Positions 19,701 through 29,904 are shown, counted from the stretch's first letter. The stretch: 64,000 nucleotides of DNA from Crossaster papposus (GCA_037893245.1 JBAIAA010000804.1:1116001-1180000); one strand, 5' to 3'. A program made the numbers and translations. Notes: a model not told the origin generated them from the sequence alone.

Positions 19701-22249
19701 ACTTGAACACGACGTCTAGCTGGTTTGTAGGCCACCCTCCCGAGGACAAACTCCTGGACATCATCCGGATCTTTCAACTGGAGAAGGACACAGTGCTGGT
19801 CTGTTTTGACAGTAAGTTTGGTATCTCTTAGAGTTGCGAGGTCTTAACCAGTTTGTAATACCAGGATTATTTTGACACTGACCGGACCAGAACGTAGATC
19901 TCAGACATGTTGAGGCGGTCATCTGTGGTAGCACACCCTGATATTTTCTGCCTTACTCACAGCGAGCAGACAGATAATTCCAGCCTTGCTCGTTGCATGT
20001 TTATCAGTCATCTGCTCTAAATACCGCAAAACCTTTGCGTGTTTACACGTCATATGATGCAAAGTGGTTAATTTTTGTTTTCGTAAAGTTTTTTTTAAAG
20101 CCTTTGTTTTTGTTCTGATTTTTTCCCCATATACTTTGCACACAAATTTTCTGGCTTCTACTTTGGGCATTCATCTTTAACTTAAATTATTCAAAGATAA
20201 CACTGGCGTAGACCCTGTAGCAAAGTTATATCACGAAGAGTGACGTCATGATGACATCATGAGTCACATGACGACATCCTAAAGGTGCACATTTCAAGGT
20301 CTTATATCTAGATAACTGTAAGCCTGATTGGGTTCAAACTTGGTATGCAGGTAGACAGGGATGTGTTGCAGCTAAAACTTAAGGTGGTTTCATATGATTT
20401 AATATGAATTATTAAATTCAAAATTTATTTTATAATAGGTTTTTGGGGTCATATATACATGTATTTACACAAAAATGTGACAAATGTGTAATGTTATGAC
20501 GTCATCAAAAAGGTGAAACGCTTATTAGAAGAAACTTGGTGTGAATATAGATAGTGTGACCAATATGCAAAATCATGATGATTTCTTTTAAATATTTGTT
20601 TGTATTTATTCTGCCCACACATTTTTGCACTGTGACCAGATTGACTCCAAACTTGACACAGACCACCTTGCTCTGACAAGTGCTGTCATGATGCCTTATT
20701 CCGTGTTGAAATATGTGACACGATCAAGCCGAATTAGTCGGATGTCGGGGAATCCCCAAAATGCACTGTGTTCTTCATTGGTATTTAAACAAATTTACAT
20801 AACTCGACAACAAAACATCGCATCAACATGGGGTTTTCAGTTTTTAAAACGTACAGATGCCCTCTTTGAAACTACATGAAAACTCATTTTTTGACCGGGG
20901 CCGACATCCGACTGATTTTACTTGATATGTCATCATGGCAAATTGCTTTCTTTAAAAGTGGAGGCCCACAAAAGGAAATAAATTGTTGCTCATCTTATTG
21001 CAGGAGAGGTCAGGGCAGTAAACATCAACGGCAAGCCCAAGTCCAACCGCAGGCTGTCAGCTGAGCTGCACTTTGACTTTGTAGTCGAGAATCTAGTGGT
21101 TCTAAAAGACAGTGTCTTGGCATTCCACAAGCATGGCATGCAAGGCCGGAGCTTCAGGTCCGATGAGGTATGTTCAGTGGGGGTTCGGGCGGGAGCGGTT
21201 ATATTTTTACTACAATATTGCAATGTTTGTAGTCAAGTCCAGTCACAAATCCTTTAACTGGACGGTTAAAACAGTATAAATATTGTCAGGACGATAACTT
21301 GAGAAGGACTTGACACATCAACTTCATTTTTGGTATGTGTGATGGCCGAGCGGTTAAAAGCACCAGACTCAAGCTCTTGTGTTTCTGATCAGCAGAGTGT
21401 GGGTTCCAGTCCCGGACTTGACACATGTGTCCTTAAGCAGGGCACTTAACCACTGTTGCTTTGTCTTTTGGATGGGATGTAAGGTTGTAGGTCTTGTTTG
21501 TTGTGTAATGCATGTAAAAGAACCCATTAAAACTTGTAGATAAGAGGAGGGTTTGCCCCGGTGTTCTTGGCAGTGGCTGCAAAGTGCACTGCAGCACCTT
21601 GTAATAACAAACAAAAACTTACAAAGGCGCTTTATAATGGGTCTCGTATTCTCATAAACTCAATTGAAAATCATAGCGCGCTTTGAAACGCCCGTTAAAA
21701 GGTGCTATATAAATGTAATGTATTAATATAATTATTATTATTTTCTCTATAACCTTTTGATTTTGGCCCCCATATGTCAAAGGTCAAGGTGATTATGATT
21801 AAAACAATAGAAATATTGTCCGCACAATAACATTAGGACTTGACATATCAACTGTATTGTTGGTACCTGGGTTGATCTTGGGGTCCTAGAAACCTATTGA
21901 TTTGGGACCCCATAGGGCAAAGGTCAAGGTGATTGTGGTAAAAATAATAGAAATGACCCCCGATAGATCTCTGAAAATTTGATATTTAAAAGGCAGTGCC
22001 ATATCATCGGTATAGGTATATGTACATGTAGGCGAGTCATCTGTGTTTTCAAACCATTCTTGTTTCTCTCTCATTTTTGTTGGACCTCAGTTAACCCAAG
22101 AGATCTCGGACAAGAGCAAGTTGTTCACACTACTAGGCGACGAGAACCTGGTCGTGCTCAAGAGTCACCCTGCAGACAACCCCACTGCACCTAGTAACAT
22201 CTACATGCTAACCGGCCACAAAGACACCATGCGAGGCTCCATGGTGTGA
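10657..22249 (+). CDS. MAP4K5: MAP4K3/MAP4K5-type kinase, linker and CNH domain (11 exons, 5' part outside window)
   Basis: This is the C-terminal half of a germinal-centre kinase of the MAP4K3/MAP4K5 pair. These Ser/Thr kinases act above JNK, feed amino-acid signals to mTORC1 and can phosphorylate LATS in the Hippo pathway. The exons join with consistent phases at 10657-10705, 11182-11475, 12996-13080, 14186-14265, 14528-14588, 14900-15082, 16235-16338, 17888-17985, 19666-19811, 21004-21167 and 22091-22249. They give a Pro-rich linker ([16 protein letters not shown]), then the CNH domain from [16 protein letters not shown] to a C-terminus close to the human proteins ([27 protein letters not shown]-like TGHKD). 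WIHP-TKDQYIIF, PDTKGC and LLQWYEP are nearer to human MAP4K5 than MAP4K3, but one invertebrate gene probably serves for both. The kinase domain lies left of the window. The last residues (TMRGSMV) replace the vertebrate ENSY end. Confidence 0.93.
11182..11475 (+). CDS. MAP4K5: MAP4K exon: Ser/Pro-rich linker ending GLPPTPKVP
   Basis: This 98-codon exon is GC-rich, unlike its surroundings. It encodes a disordered Ser/Thr/Pro-rich linker with further PxxP motifs ([14 protein letters not shown]). It ends in LPPTPKVP, the phrase that directly precedes the CNH domain in vertebrate MAP4K3/5. Donor GTAAGT at 11476. The stretch of stop-free frames on the opposite strand is a by-product of its GC content. 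Confidence 0.92.
11493..12180. repeat. MITE-like repeat with GATTTCACGAAACTT end
   Basis: GGGACCGATTTCACGAAACTT begins the repeat only 18 bp after the donor of the previous MAP4K exon. Near the right limit AGATGCGTCTTAGCATTTTG is a rough inverted match to the left inner part. The same terminal word appears in the Harbinger-like elements at 42.8-52.4 kb. Confidence 0.35.
12515..12862. repeat. Dispersed GTGGAGACA repeat, copy 1
   Basis: This sequence of about 350 bp recurs at 18595-18925 with roughly 90 per cent identity by eye, and as a short form at 55838-55930. It starts with CACTGTGGAGACATG and ends with CATGTCTCCAGAGGGTACC, so the ends are inverted copies of GGAGACATG. Inside are short CCCTAACCC words that resemble telomere repeats. 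Confidence 0.7.
12996..13080 (+). CDS. MAP4K5: MAP4K exon: start of CNH domain
   Basis: Acceptor TCTCTGCAG; the exon encodes [16 protein letters not shown] and on to WIHPETK, the almost invariant start of the MAP4K3/5 CNH domain. It ends one base into an Asp codon. Confidence 0.95.
13161..13441. repeat. Tandem repeat, about 98 bp x 3
   Basis: Three units, each running from CTGACTGAATGACAGAC through GGCAGTGCTGTTGCATAGGA to TTAACACCTCTT, follow one another inside a MAP4K intron just after the exon ending at 13080. The CTGA run grows from unit to unit (a nested tetranucleotide). Confidence 0.8.
13442..14027. other. GC-rich intronic patch, no gene
   Basis: A short CpG-containing island-like patch (about 13445-13640) holds an octamer-like ATGCAAAT and an ATTGG box. 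It might be an internal promoter or just another inserted repeat. No exon is visible. Confidence 0.3.
14186..14265 (+). CDS. MAP4K5: MAP4K exon: CNH domain
   Basis: Encodes [20 protein letters not shown] followed by HEGVMDQ, matching the second strand set of the CNH propeller. Donor GTAAGA, phase 0. Confidence 0.95.
14528..14588 (+). CDS. MAP4K5: MAP4K exon: CNH domain
   Basis: Encodes [20 protein letters not shown] and ends one base into a Gly codon. It corresponds to LFPR-CTWLYVINN in human MAP4K5. Confidence 0.93.
14900..15082 (+). CDS. MAP4K5: MAP4K exon: CNH domain
   Basis: Encodes [15 protein letters not shown]..., then [20 protein letters not shown] and KGCTRCCV. The PRKFA and PDTKGC-x2-CC segments are hallmarks of MAP4K5. 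Donor at GTAGGT. Confidence 0.95.
15167..15898. mobile_element. MITE with TTCCCATTGGACTT inverted ends
   Basis: TTAAGCCGTGTTCCCATTGG at the left is answered by CCAATGGGAACATGCCTTAA at the right, about 730 bp apart. An internal copy of GTTCCCATTGGACTTTTTAG lies near 15685. The flanks share TTA(A), which fits either a TTAA duplication or a 3-bp TWA duplication of Harbinger type. A related but distinct element is at 40138-40622. Confidence 0.75.
16235..16338 (+). CDS. MAP4K5: MAP4K exon: CNH domain
   Basis: Acceptor CTTTCTCTTTCAG; encodes [20 protein letters not shown] then [10 protein letters not shown], matching GHKYLCGAL-x5[10 protein letters not shown] of the family. Confidence 0.95.
16810..17130. 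repeat. Two-copy tandem repeat with AGGTCAAAGGTCA
   Basis: Two units of about 160 bp (TATAACTTCT...TTGGATGAAAC...GCAGTGACCCTT...AGGTCAAAGGTCATGTAGGG) lie in tandem in a MAP4K intron. Each contains a perfect direct-repeat-1 nuclear receptor site, at 16931-16943 and 17094-17106. Confidence 0.65.
17132..17744. mobile_element. 613-bp palindromic (fold-back) MITE
   Basis: The left end TTAAAGGTACTTGAAATTC and right end GAATTTCAGTTACCCTTTAA are inverted. The match continues almost to the centre near 17430-17447, through GCGCCGTGCCCCGCCC, GATGACGTCACGG, GCTAAGCCTAGCC and CATAGCCCGCAATGCATTAT. Each arm is about 295 bp. TTAA borders both ends. Confidence 0.85.
17888..17985 (+). CDS. MAP4K5: MAP4K exon: CNH domain
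   Basis: Encodes [16 protein letters not shown]... then [11 protein letters not shown], matching DFPLP-PL-VFEML and YP-VCV of the family. Ends two bases into a Gly codon; the donor is GTTGGT, a weaker site than the others. Confidence 0.92.
18040..18420. repeat. Purine-rich tract in MAP4K intron
   Basis: For about 380 bp the plus strand is heavily biased to A and G. Loosely repeated phrases such as ACCAACAAAGGA suggest a degenerate tandem origin. The long open frames on the minus strand are produced by this bias. Confidence 0.6.
18595..18925. repeat. Dispersed GTGGAGACA repeat, copy 2
   Basis: A second copy of the repeat at 12515, in the same orientation, with matching TTCGACCCAATATACCC and CCCTAACCC segments and the same inverted GGAGACATG ends. 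Confidence 0.7.
19666..19811 (+). CDS. MAP4K5: MAP4K exon: CNH domain
   Basis: Encodes [20 protein letters not shown] then a segment of low similarity and [14 protein letters not shown]-x-TSSWF and QLE-DTVLVC-D are conserved. A MITE begins only 33 bp after the donor. Confidence 0.94.
19844..20050. repeat. Partial TTAACCAGTT-family MITE
   Basis: The copy starts with TTAACCAGTTTG and continues with GGATTATTTTGACAC, GCACACCCTGATATTT and CCAGCCTTGCTCG, words shared in inverted form with the copy at 24715-24906. It begins 33 bp after a MAP4K splice donor. Confidence 0.5.
21004..21167 (+). CDS. MAP4K5: MAP4K exon: CNH domain
   Basis: Encodes [40 protein letters not shown] and [15 protein letters not shown], a stretch nearly colinear with the human proteins. 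Donor GTATGT, phase 0. Confidence 0.96.
21230..21980. repeat. Degenerate tandem repeat interrupted by a SINE
   Basis: Units containing AATATTGTC-G-ACGATAAC or its variant, GGACTTGACA-ATCAACT and TTGGTA recur before and after the SINE. AAAGGTCAAGGTGATT occurs twice in the right part. Confidence 0.55.
21336..21743 (+). mobile_element. tRNA-derived SINE with L2/CR1-like tail
   Basis: The head resembles a tRNA with an extra arm (Leu/Ser type). The internal RNA polymerase III promoter is visible as box A TGGCCGAGCGG (21343-21353) and box B GGTTCCAGTCC (21402-21412). A body with CTTAAGCAGGGCACTTAACC follows, a segment common in SINEs. The 3' end GGTGCTATATAAATGTAATG followed by ATT repeats matches the tail type of the LINE at 5820-8147, whose RT could have moved it. 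Confidence 0.8.
22091..22249 (+). CDS. MAP4K5: MAP4K terminal exon with stop
   Basis: Acceptor TTGGACCTCAG; encodes [40 protein letters not shown] and a short tail before TGA at 22247-22249. The LTQEIS, LLG and DNPTA-SN motifs place it at the end of the CNH domain. Confidence 0.96.
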   Translation, partial: LTQEISDKSKLFTLLGDENLVVLKSHPADNPTAPSNIYMLTGHKDTMRGSMV

Positions 22250-23828
22250 TGGAGTACCTCCTCAATGGTTTACAAAGGAAGAGTTTGGGGCGGCCACTGG
22301 GAGGGATATATTGAAATGCATTGCTCAGAGCGCCTGCTGCTCCTGCGAAGATGCTGTGGATTTGTGCACATCCAGACTATTAAAAGTTGATTACGCATAC
22401 TTTATGCAAAACGTGCACGGACCAGTATACACGTGCAACGTGACCCTACCATTGAAGCTCTTGAAAAGGCTATTTGCTGTTTATGCAAAAAACAAATCGC
22501 TTGTATCTGAAAAACTGAGGGCTACTAAATGTCTGTTTCATTTGGAAAACAACTAATTGAATGAATTTAACTTAATATGAAAAGGAATTAAGGTTTTTGC
22601 AGTAAACCCTTTTCATTTGTGAACAAAAAGATGTACAAAAACCATTGGAAATTAAATTATTTCTTTTAAATACGTTTGGTTTAAAGTGTTATGTACAGCT
22701 TTTGGCGGTTTTGTTACTTAAATTTTGCAGCAAATTTGTTTGGCAGGAAAATGTGTTGTCGTTTTTAGTGAATATATGTATTCACCGTGAAACATAAAGT
22801 GAAGCAGGAAACAGATTTGTTGGTACAGTTTTATGGTCAACACAGAATAGGGTTTCCTAAAACAAACACAGAAATGGATACTTTAAACCATGAACCAGTG
22901 GCCTGTTTGTTTTATACGTGAGATCGTGTAATCCAACGGAACCACTATCGCGTGTCCCATCCGAACACACAAGACAAATGTCGTCGGCAGACCAGGTATT
23001 TAGGAGATAAACTACCGATCGTACTATTTTCAATCAAGAAAATACATTCTAAAAGAATAATGAAGAAAGGTATTGCCAAATCTTAATTCATTCTTCAAAT
23101 CTTCAAAAATAATCACCATTTTGGATCTTACACACTCGCCTCGTGAGCAATGATCCATTAAAACGTGATCTGGCTATCATTGCTAAACAGGCCCTAAATC
23201 AAGTAGTTTCAACATCATGTTGAATTTGTACATGTATGAACTACAGTGTTATTTATACATGCACGGGGCTTTGTTTTCCCGAGTTCCCAGTATTTGAAAG
23301 TAGAATAATTTATATGTGCAAGTTATATGAATTTAGCCTAAATATTAGGCTATGCTGACTGAGTACTTTGAATATTAAGTAGAAGTGAGTGTATAAGAAT
23401 ACAGTTCACACAAGTTTTCAAAAAGACTAAAAAATGCCTCAGCATTTGTAGTATACTTTTGGGTGTTTTTTTATCACACTCAGTTTTGTTAGTTCATTTT
23501 CTTGTCTTTTTTTGTGTGCTTTTTTAAAATTACAAATACAACAATACCGTATTTTTTACTGCTTGTGGCAGACTTGGGAAAATATGTTTGGCCTTATTTT
23601 CATTTTGACCTTGCAGCTAGTTGTTTTTGACAGTTTTGTCAAATTTGTAAAAATGAAGGGATTGGAATGAACCAAGTTTGTTTTTTGTTTATTGGTTTTA
23701 TTTTGGTTATTTCATTTTTGTAAAAAACATGTGTTTTTTTGTGTTTTTTGGTGTTGTTGTTTTTTTTGGGGGGGGATTTTTTTCTGTTTGCCAATAGTTT
23801 TTTTCACAGTTTGTACAGTAAAGTTGTT
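22250..23828. other. MAP4K 3' UTR and flank
   Basis: No further coding exon. T-rich, with poly-T and a short poly-G near 23770. The 3' UTR ends somewhere here. Confidence 0.5.
22651..22656 (+). terminator. Possible polyadenylation signal ATTAAA for MAP4K
   Basis: ATTAAA lies about 400 nt after the stop and is followed by GT/T-rich sequence. It is only one candidate; further AATAAA words occur downstream (for example near 24526), so the true 3' end needs transcript data. Confidence 0.3.
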
Positions 23829-24157
23829 AGTGAAGTACAGTCAAAGTTTTATTCGAGTCCTTGCAAGTCCTTTCATAAGTCCGGTCACAAGTTCAGTCAA
23901 AAGTTCCGCCACAAGTCCTTTCACGAGTCCTTTCATAAAGCCAGTCACAAGTAACTAGTTGAACAATGACAAAGAAATGCTTTTGTTAACGGTTCATCTG
24001 AACAGCTAGTGACTGGACTTGAGACTGAAGGACTTGTGATGGACTTGCGGGGACTTGCGGGGACTTGCGGGGACTTGTGGGGACTTGTGGGGACTTGTGG
24101 GGACTTGTGGGGACTAGCGAGGAATTGCGGGGACTCGAATATAACTCTGAGTACAGT
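23829..24157. mobile_element. Fold-back element with minisatellite arms
   Basis: The left arm GTACAGTCAAAGTTTTATTC, then GAGTCC and repeated (C)AAGTCC(TTTCA) units, is answered by a right arm of repeated GGGGACTTGTG/GGGGACTTGCG units ending in GGACTCGAATATAACTCTGA. Each arm is thus a tandem array of 10-13 bp units in opposite orientation around a short unique centre (23960-24005). This is the design of FoldBack/Galileo-type elements. Confidence 0.65.
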
Positions 24158-24714
24158 TGGCAGTATTTGTGATTTCAATAATCACCGTCAGTAATTCAGC
24201 TATTTTAACCCACATGTGTATAAATTTTGTATAAAATCAACATCTCATGGTGTGTTTTTTTTGGAGGGGGGGATTTTTTTATATTTTGTAGGTACTTCAC
24301 TTCATGATTATCTCTGGTAATCGTCAGAATTGTTTGGTTCACACAGTAACATGCAATGAAATATTGTAGGATTACCGATAATTATTTGAACCTTGCAAAT
24401 AAGTGTCGCCTCAAAAACAATTCTCAGGATGCAACTTCAGTCATTTTGACAGACAAATCATGACCTAAAAAAATGAGACATTAAAATGTTGTACAAAGTT
24501 GTTCAACTTATGCTTTTCCTCAGGCAATAAATGTCAGCGTGTATGTTTTGCTCCTGTGATCTGTGAATTATCAATTAAGGTTAAAAGAAAAATCGACTAA
24601 GAAATTGTGAAGGAGAAAATCTGCAGATAGACATTGCTTGGAGCATCGGTCCAAAACATCTCCAAAAATATTTGCTTTTAACCAATTCGCATCAAATGCA
24701 GTGTATAGAAGCAA

Positions 24715-24906
24715 AGTTTTTGTCAGATGAATAAACATGTAACGAGCAAGGCTGGAAATATCTGAAAGCTCGCAGCGAGCGAGACCAGAAATATCAGGGT
24801 GTGCTACCCACAGATGCCGGCCTGAACCTGTCTCGGTTTGAGGTTCATGAAACAATCTCGTGCCCGGGACCAGGTCAGTGTCAAAATAATCCTGGCACTA
24901 TCTGGT
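24715..24906. repeat. Partial TTAACCAGTT-family MITE, inverted relative to 19844
   Basis: GAGCAAGGCTGGAAATATCT, ATCAGGGTGTGCTACC and GTGTCAAAATAATCCTGG, ending in CTGGTTAGG, match the 19844 copy on the other strand. Confidence 0.5.
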
Positions 24907-27746
24907 TAGGCACAGTTAAAAACCAAAGTATATGGATTTTAAGAAAGAACATTAAAACTGCTGCAGGTTTTTCTTTTGAATTCAGAAAATGTAAATGCAA
25001 GTCTCTAGGTATCACCAATTTGTAACTGCAAATTGTATATTAATTGTAGGTATGTAGACAATGGAGTTTGAGAAAATCAATGTTGAATAGGGAATGAAAG
25101 GAATAAACAAAACAATAAAACCATTGGTCAGGCCAAACAAGTCTGCACTCCAAGCAGAACTTTCTACCGTACTACTTTATTACATTTGTAAAAAAAAAAT
25201 TGAAAATAAAATTGGCCTGATCTTTAATGCGTACTACATTGATGATTGTTCCATATATATCTGTATAAAAAGATGTACAATGTAGCATAATTGTAGAAAT
25301 TGTGATTATTGTACAGTAGATGGTTAATTTGTTTGTCGTATGCGTACCGGTACATAGAGTTGCCCTTTGTTTGTGCTGATTTGAGCAATCTTTACCAATA
25401 TCTATTTATTTTTATGGCCAACACTTCAAATCACTTCAAAATGTAATATCGGTAAAGTGTTGGCCTATGATGGAATACATTTCTCAATTATTATTATTTT
25501 TTTTGGGGGGCGGATTTTGTTAAAGAATTACATCATTCCCTTCTATTTTAATCATACAACTTGAGCTCATGAAACTTATCTAAGGCTTTAATGTCTTTTG
25601 GTGTTTTGTTTTTGTTTTTTTAACTTGGGCTGACCTTATTGGTAGTGATCGACTGTTAAAAGTTTTTAGAACTTGTTACAAATTCGCTGCCGATGTCATA
25701 AATAGAAAGTTACTACTGTCTTTGTACTGTAGATAAGCAGAGTTTGTATTCTTCTTGTGAAGATACTACTTCTTTATTAGCAGAGCAAACAACTACCAGT
25801 ACCTTTGATCATTTGCACAGATGGCAAGTCTGAGAAACTTAAAGGTGCACAAAATAAACAAGTGTCGGTGAGTTACTAAATTTTTTATTTTAGTAAGGTG
25901 TTGCTTCAGTTGGCTCCAGCCAATGCACAAATGAGCAACAATAATTACACTTATTGAATTTTACACTGCACGCTCTATTGTGTGCGTCAAAGGCACTTGT
26001 GCGCCATGATTGGACTACTTATATGAATAGTCATCTATTAACTGAGATGAATTGATGAGAAATGTGGACTAGGATAGCGACTGCTCAACTGAGCAGAATT
26101 GTGAACTGACCAGAATTTTGAACTGACAAATAGAATTGGCTAACAGTGAGAAATTACTTTAAAGATGACTCATAAATACAAGTCCCAAACAATGTGGCCC
26201 GATTTCATAAACGATGATCACTCAATTATTTTTGTCACGTACAACTATTGTACGGTGGCTAAAAAAAATTACGCGTGTGGATAAACTCGTGATGATCGCG
26301 ATTCAGTAAGACAATAATCGGCTGTTTGTCCATCCGTATACAAGTTCGTGCTTAGCCAATTTTTAGTGGTCTAGTCCTACATAATTTTTTTCACAGCGGA
26401 TTATGTAATTTGTTAAACAAAAGGCATATCTTTCTTAGGAAACCCACCACAGCTCACTGCTCTGCTGATCACCTCAGTTGACACTAGTGCAAGGACCAGC
26501 ATGTAGAAAAAAAAATGCTAATTCCATGGCCATGCATCTGTTCACACAAGCAAGCTATCAGAGAATTGGTAACTTGTACACAAGATAAACAAACTCTTGG
26601 AATGATTAGCATTTCTTTTGTTACTTAGACAGGTGTCACTCACCATGTATTTTGGATAAACAGCAGATGATCTAATCACTCTTTATGAATTCAAGCCTAG
26701 ATTTGCACACTCGATCATCACCTGTTTATACATGGTTTAGGCTAGTTAATTGTGATCAAGGGAAAATCACTGTTTATGAATTCGGACCTGTATGTTTACC
26801 TCGAAATTAGAAAGGAATTAGCCAGTGAGCTTACTTGTATAAAAAAAAACTGTCATGAGACACACAATGTAATATATTTCAATAAAGAAAACCGAAATGT
26901 GGTTGAATATGCCTCCCATCCCCTTATCTGTGAAGCCAGTGTTTTAATGAAGTTACATGTATTTGTTAATACTTTCATCTGTATTGTCTATCAAGTTTTT
27001 AGGCCATTTCTTGTTTTGTATTAACCTATTTTCTTGCTTTCAAACTTGATGTATTTATAAATCAATAGTAATTTCTTGCATTCAGCAAAAAAAGAAATTC
27101 ATGAGTGAATGAAAAATGGCTGTTTTTCATTCAGTCTGACAAAATTTGATACAACTTATACATATTATATAAATTTGTACATTATGCATCTATAATGAAT
27201 GAGTCTATTAATTGAAAATTCATTTCTCTACCCGTGATTTCTGGTAACAGGAATTAATTAGTTTACAGAAACTGTTGCACTTGTTGAATAAAATACCAGA
27301 AGAAAATTCAAAGGTTTTGTTGCTTTGTGATTCACTTAGGAGTTGGCATTGTTGCTAAAATAAATTACACCACGGAAACATTTTCTGATCTAATTAAATT
27401 TCCTGCCATATTTATTTCAAGACTGCTTTTTTTGTACAATACATACTACAATTATGAAACAATTTTTCAATCATGATACTGGTATATATAGTCGGAGAGA
27501 AAAAGATCAAGAAAACTAATGAAAACCCACACATGCATACATGAAAAACAACTAAAAAATTTAGAAAACTGGGCATGTTTGAACACATCCTATATATTTA
27601 AGACGTCTACATTTAGTACAATATTTCTTTTCCAGTAAGTCTGCATTCCAAGGTTGTGTACTTGTACATCATACCTCAATTTTTTTGGAGAAGAGAGGTA
27701 GCTGAAAGCATGAAGTTATTTTTACACGATGGTCAACAAAAAGTGA
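24907..27746. other. Intergenic, no gene
   Basis: AT-rich, no protein-like frame. A GGCCCGATTTCATAAA terminus at about 26203 hints at a decayed MITE up to about 26400. Confidence 0.5.
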
Positions 27747-28471
27747 TTAAAGATGGACTACAACGGGATAATGATAAAGGCTGTGTTGCTGTTTTTTTGT
27801 TCGAGAAATGTATAATGATTACTAATATATCATTAGTATTCAATAAATCTTGTTCCTTCATGCAAAAACAAAAACAAAATTGATCGGCGTTCTACGACCC
27901 AGAAAAACTCAGTTTCAGCAAAAGCCCTTAACTCATGAATAATTCATACTTTGTGTGTGACGTACTACCCATGAAAACGCATATATATGGTGGCCCTGAA
28001 GGGACTCCGCAGATCGCGAATATTGACGTCAAATTTGACGTCAATATTCGCGACTTTTGGGGAAAGTCGTGAATATCAACGTCAAATTTGACGTCAATAT
28101 TCGCGACTTTTTTGTAAAGTCGTGAATATTGACGTCAAATTTTACGTCAATATTCGCGATCTGCAGAGTCCCTTCAGGGCCACCATGTATGCGTTTTCAT
28201 GGGTAGTACGTCATCACTTTTTGCTGGTTTACAAGTCCGCTGGTACTATATCGTGGATTTCATTGTGGTTTTCAGTGGATCTTTGCCGGGAACCAGTACA
28301 GGGCGGGAAATTTTAAAATCGAAGAATCGAGGTCTAATTTTTTTGGTCAAATTGCAACAAAATTATTTAGAGAAAAACATGACCGTAACAATAAAGTGTT
28401 ACCTGAACACAACATAAACAAGGTCCGATAATAAATTTAATGTGTGAGTTTTCGTTGTAGTCCATCTTTAA
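27747..28471. mobile_element. TTAA-bounded MITE with central palindrome
   Basis: The outer ends TTAAAGATGGACTACAACG and CGTTGTAGTCCATCTTTAA are inverted. In the middle (27959-28214) a second, near-perfect palindrome has arms of about 110 bp: TGACGTACTACCCATGAAAA to its complement, with GGTGGCCCTGAAGGGACTC inside. Its core repeats GAATATTGACGTCAAATT and its complement several times, giving many TGACGTCA-like words. Confidence 0.8.
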
Positions 28472-29904
28472 GGTTATAGAACGACTTTTACAATAACGAG
28501 ACAAAAAGTTAACATATAACCCAAACTAAAAACCAGCAAATTACGTTCGGTTGTAGAGCGAAGTACTAAAGGGCCCAATTTATATCCAGCACAAGTTCCA
28601 GACGTATGATATCGGGTATAAGTGTTGCAGGATTCTATAGCAACTTCCTCTCAATCGTCTCGCAATGAACTTGTATATTAGTGTTGTTTAAATCAAGCAG
28701 TTCCACAAGAACATTTCTCTGGAACATGTGCAAGACAAATGACAACTGCTTCCGGACAATGTGAATGATTCTATCTTAACTTGTCTGCAACTTTTCCCTA
28801 ATATAAATTGAGATGTGCTCGACTATAATACTTACAAAAACCGATACTTTTAACTAAAAGGAAAATAACCCTCCATCTTTGAATTCTACTGAAATACAAC
28901 TTTACATAAATAATCAACACAAGGTATTTGATCTAAATTAATGTGTATTTCTAACATTCTCCCAAATCACACGTCTGTTGTCACATAAGTTCCCTTTGTA
29001 CAGCTACAGAAAAAAGAAAAGCAATCATTTTCTTTTTAAATCAAACAGACAGGAGCAGGTTTAGAAATTAACCCTTTCTCTACCAATGTTGACTTTATGC
29101 CAAGTTTACTCGACTGTTTTGAGCAGTGTTAAAAAGAAACATGGTAAGGATGTTTAACAAAGGAAAATAACAGACATTTTTGACCAGTAATTTAAACTTT
29201 AAAGTAAACAAAACAATTGGCAAGGTAGGACTCGAACCTGTGTCAAGAATGACGGACCAGTGCTCTGCAAACTAAGTTATCTTGCCCTATGTTGGGGGTC
29301 TCCCAAATTGTCAGTATCTTTGTTTGAGGGGGCCAGTCAGAGGTCATAAACACCAGAATGATGTGTTGGCAGGGATCAATTTTATGATACAAATTGGGAA
29401 GCAACATTGTGGGGATCACTCAATGAGGATACGTCTTTTTATCTTATAAAATGTGGTTTATTTGTGTACAGTAATATAAACAACCGGGTCATGGCAAATT
29501 TGTCAATAACTAAATAACATCCGTTTGCCGCACCCGATGCTAATCAGATTTGAACCAGCCAGCCAACCCCAGCTAAGGTTAGAGTCTCACCTGAGTCAGT
29601 CATTTTATTCAACAGAATCCCTCGGGATAACACAGAGTATACATAGATAGACGTTTAAATAGACGTCGGGGAAGAGTAAACAAAGCTTTTATTGAATTAA
29701 CATCACCCGATGCAAATTTAATCTTATGAAACAAGAAAAAGACAATGCAACTTTCAGCTAACTTACATAATGTGGTCTGTAAGCTCTGTATAGTGTACAT
29801 AAATATTATGCATTTCTTGTTACTTATACCTTACTGTAGAGTACTGTTGGTATTTTTTTTGCTACAAGAAAAGTTCTGGTGGGCTGTCTTCAACTGTATT
29901 GCTA
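28472..29904. other. Intergenic with tRNA-like relics
   Basis: No gene. Two minus-strand tRNA-like relics lie at about 29219-29290 and 29520-29600. Confidence 0.45.
29219..29290 (-). repeat. tRNA-like relic
   Basis: On the minus strand GGGCAAG ... CTTGCC can pair as an acceptor stem, and GGTTCGAGTCC matches box B. The anticodon stem does not form, so this is a pseudogene or SINE head. Confidence 0.4.

Noticed and set aside
23739..24178. Ser/Lys-rich and Gly/Leu-rich small proteins near 24 kb
   Set aside because: They are translations of the GGGGACTTG minisatellite arms.
29219..29290. Functional tRNA gene
   Set aside because: Acceptor and box B are present but the anticodon arm cannot form.
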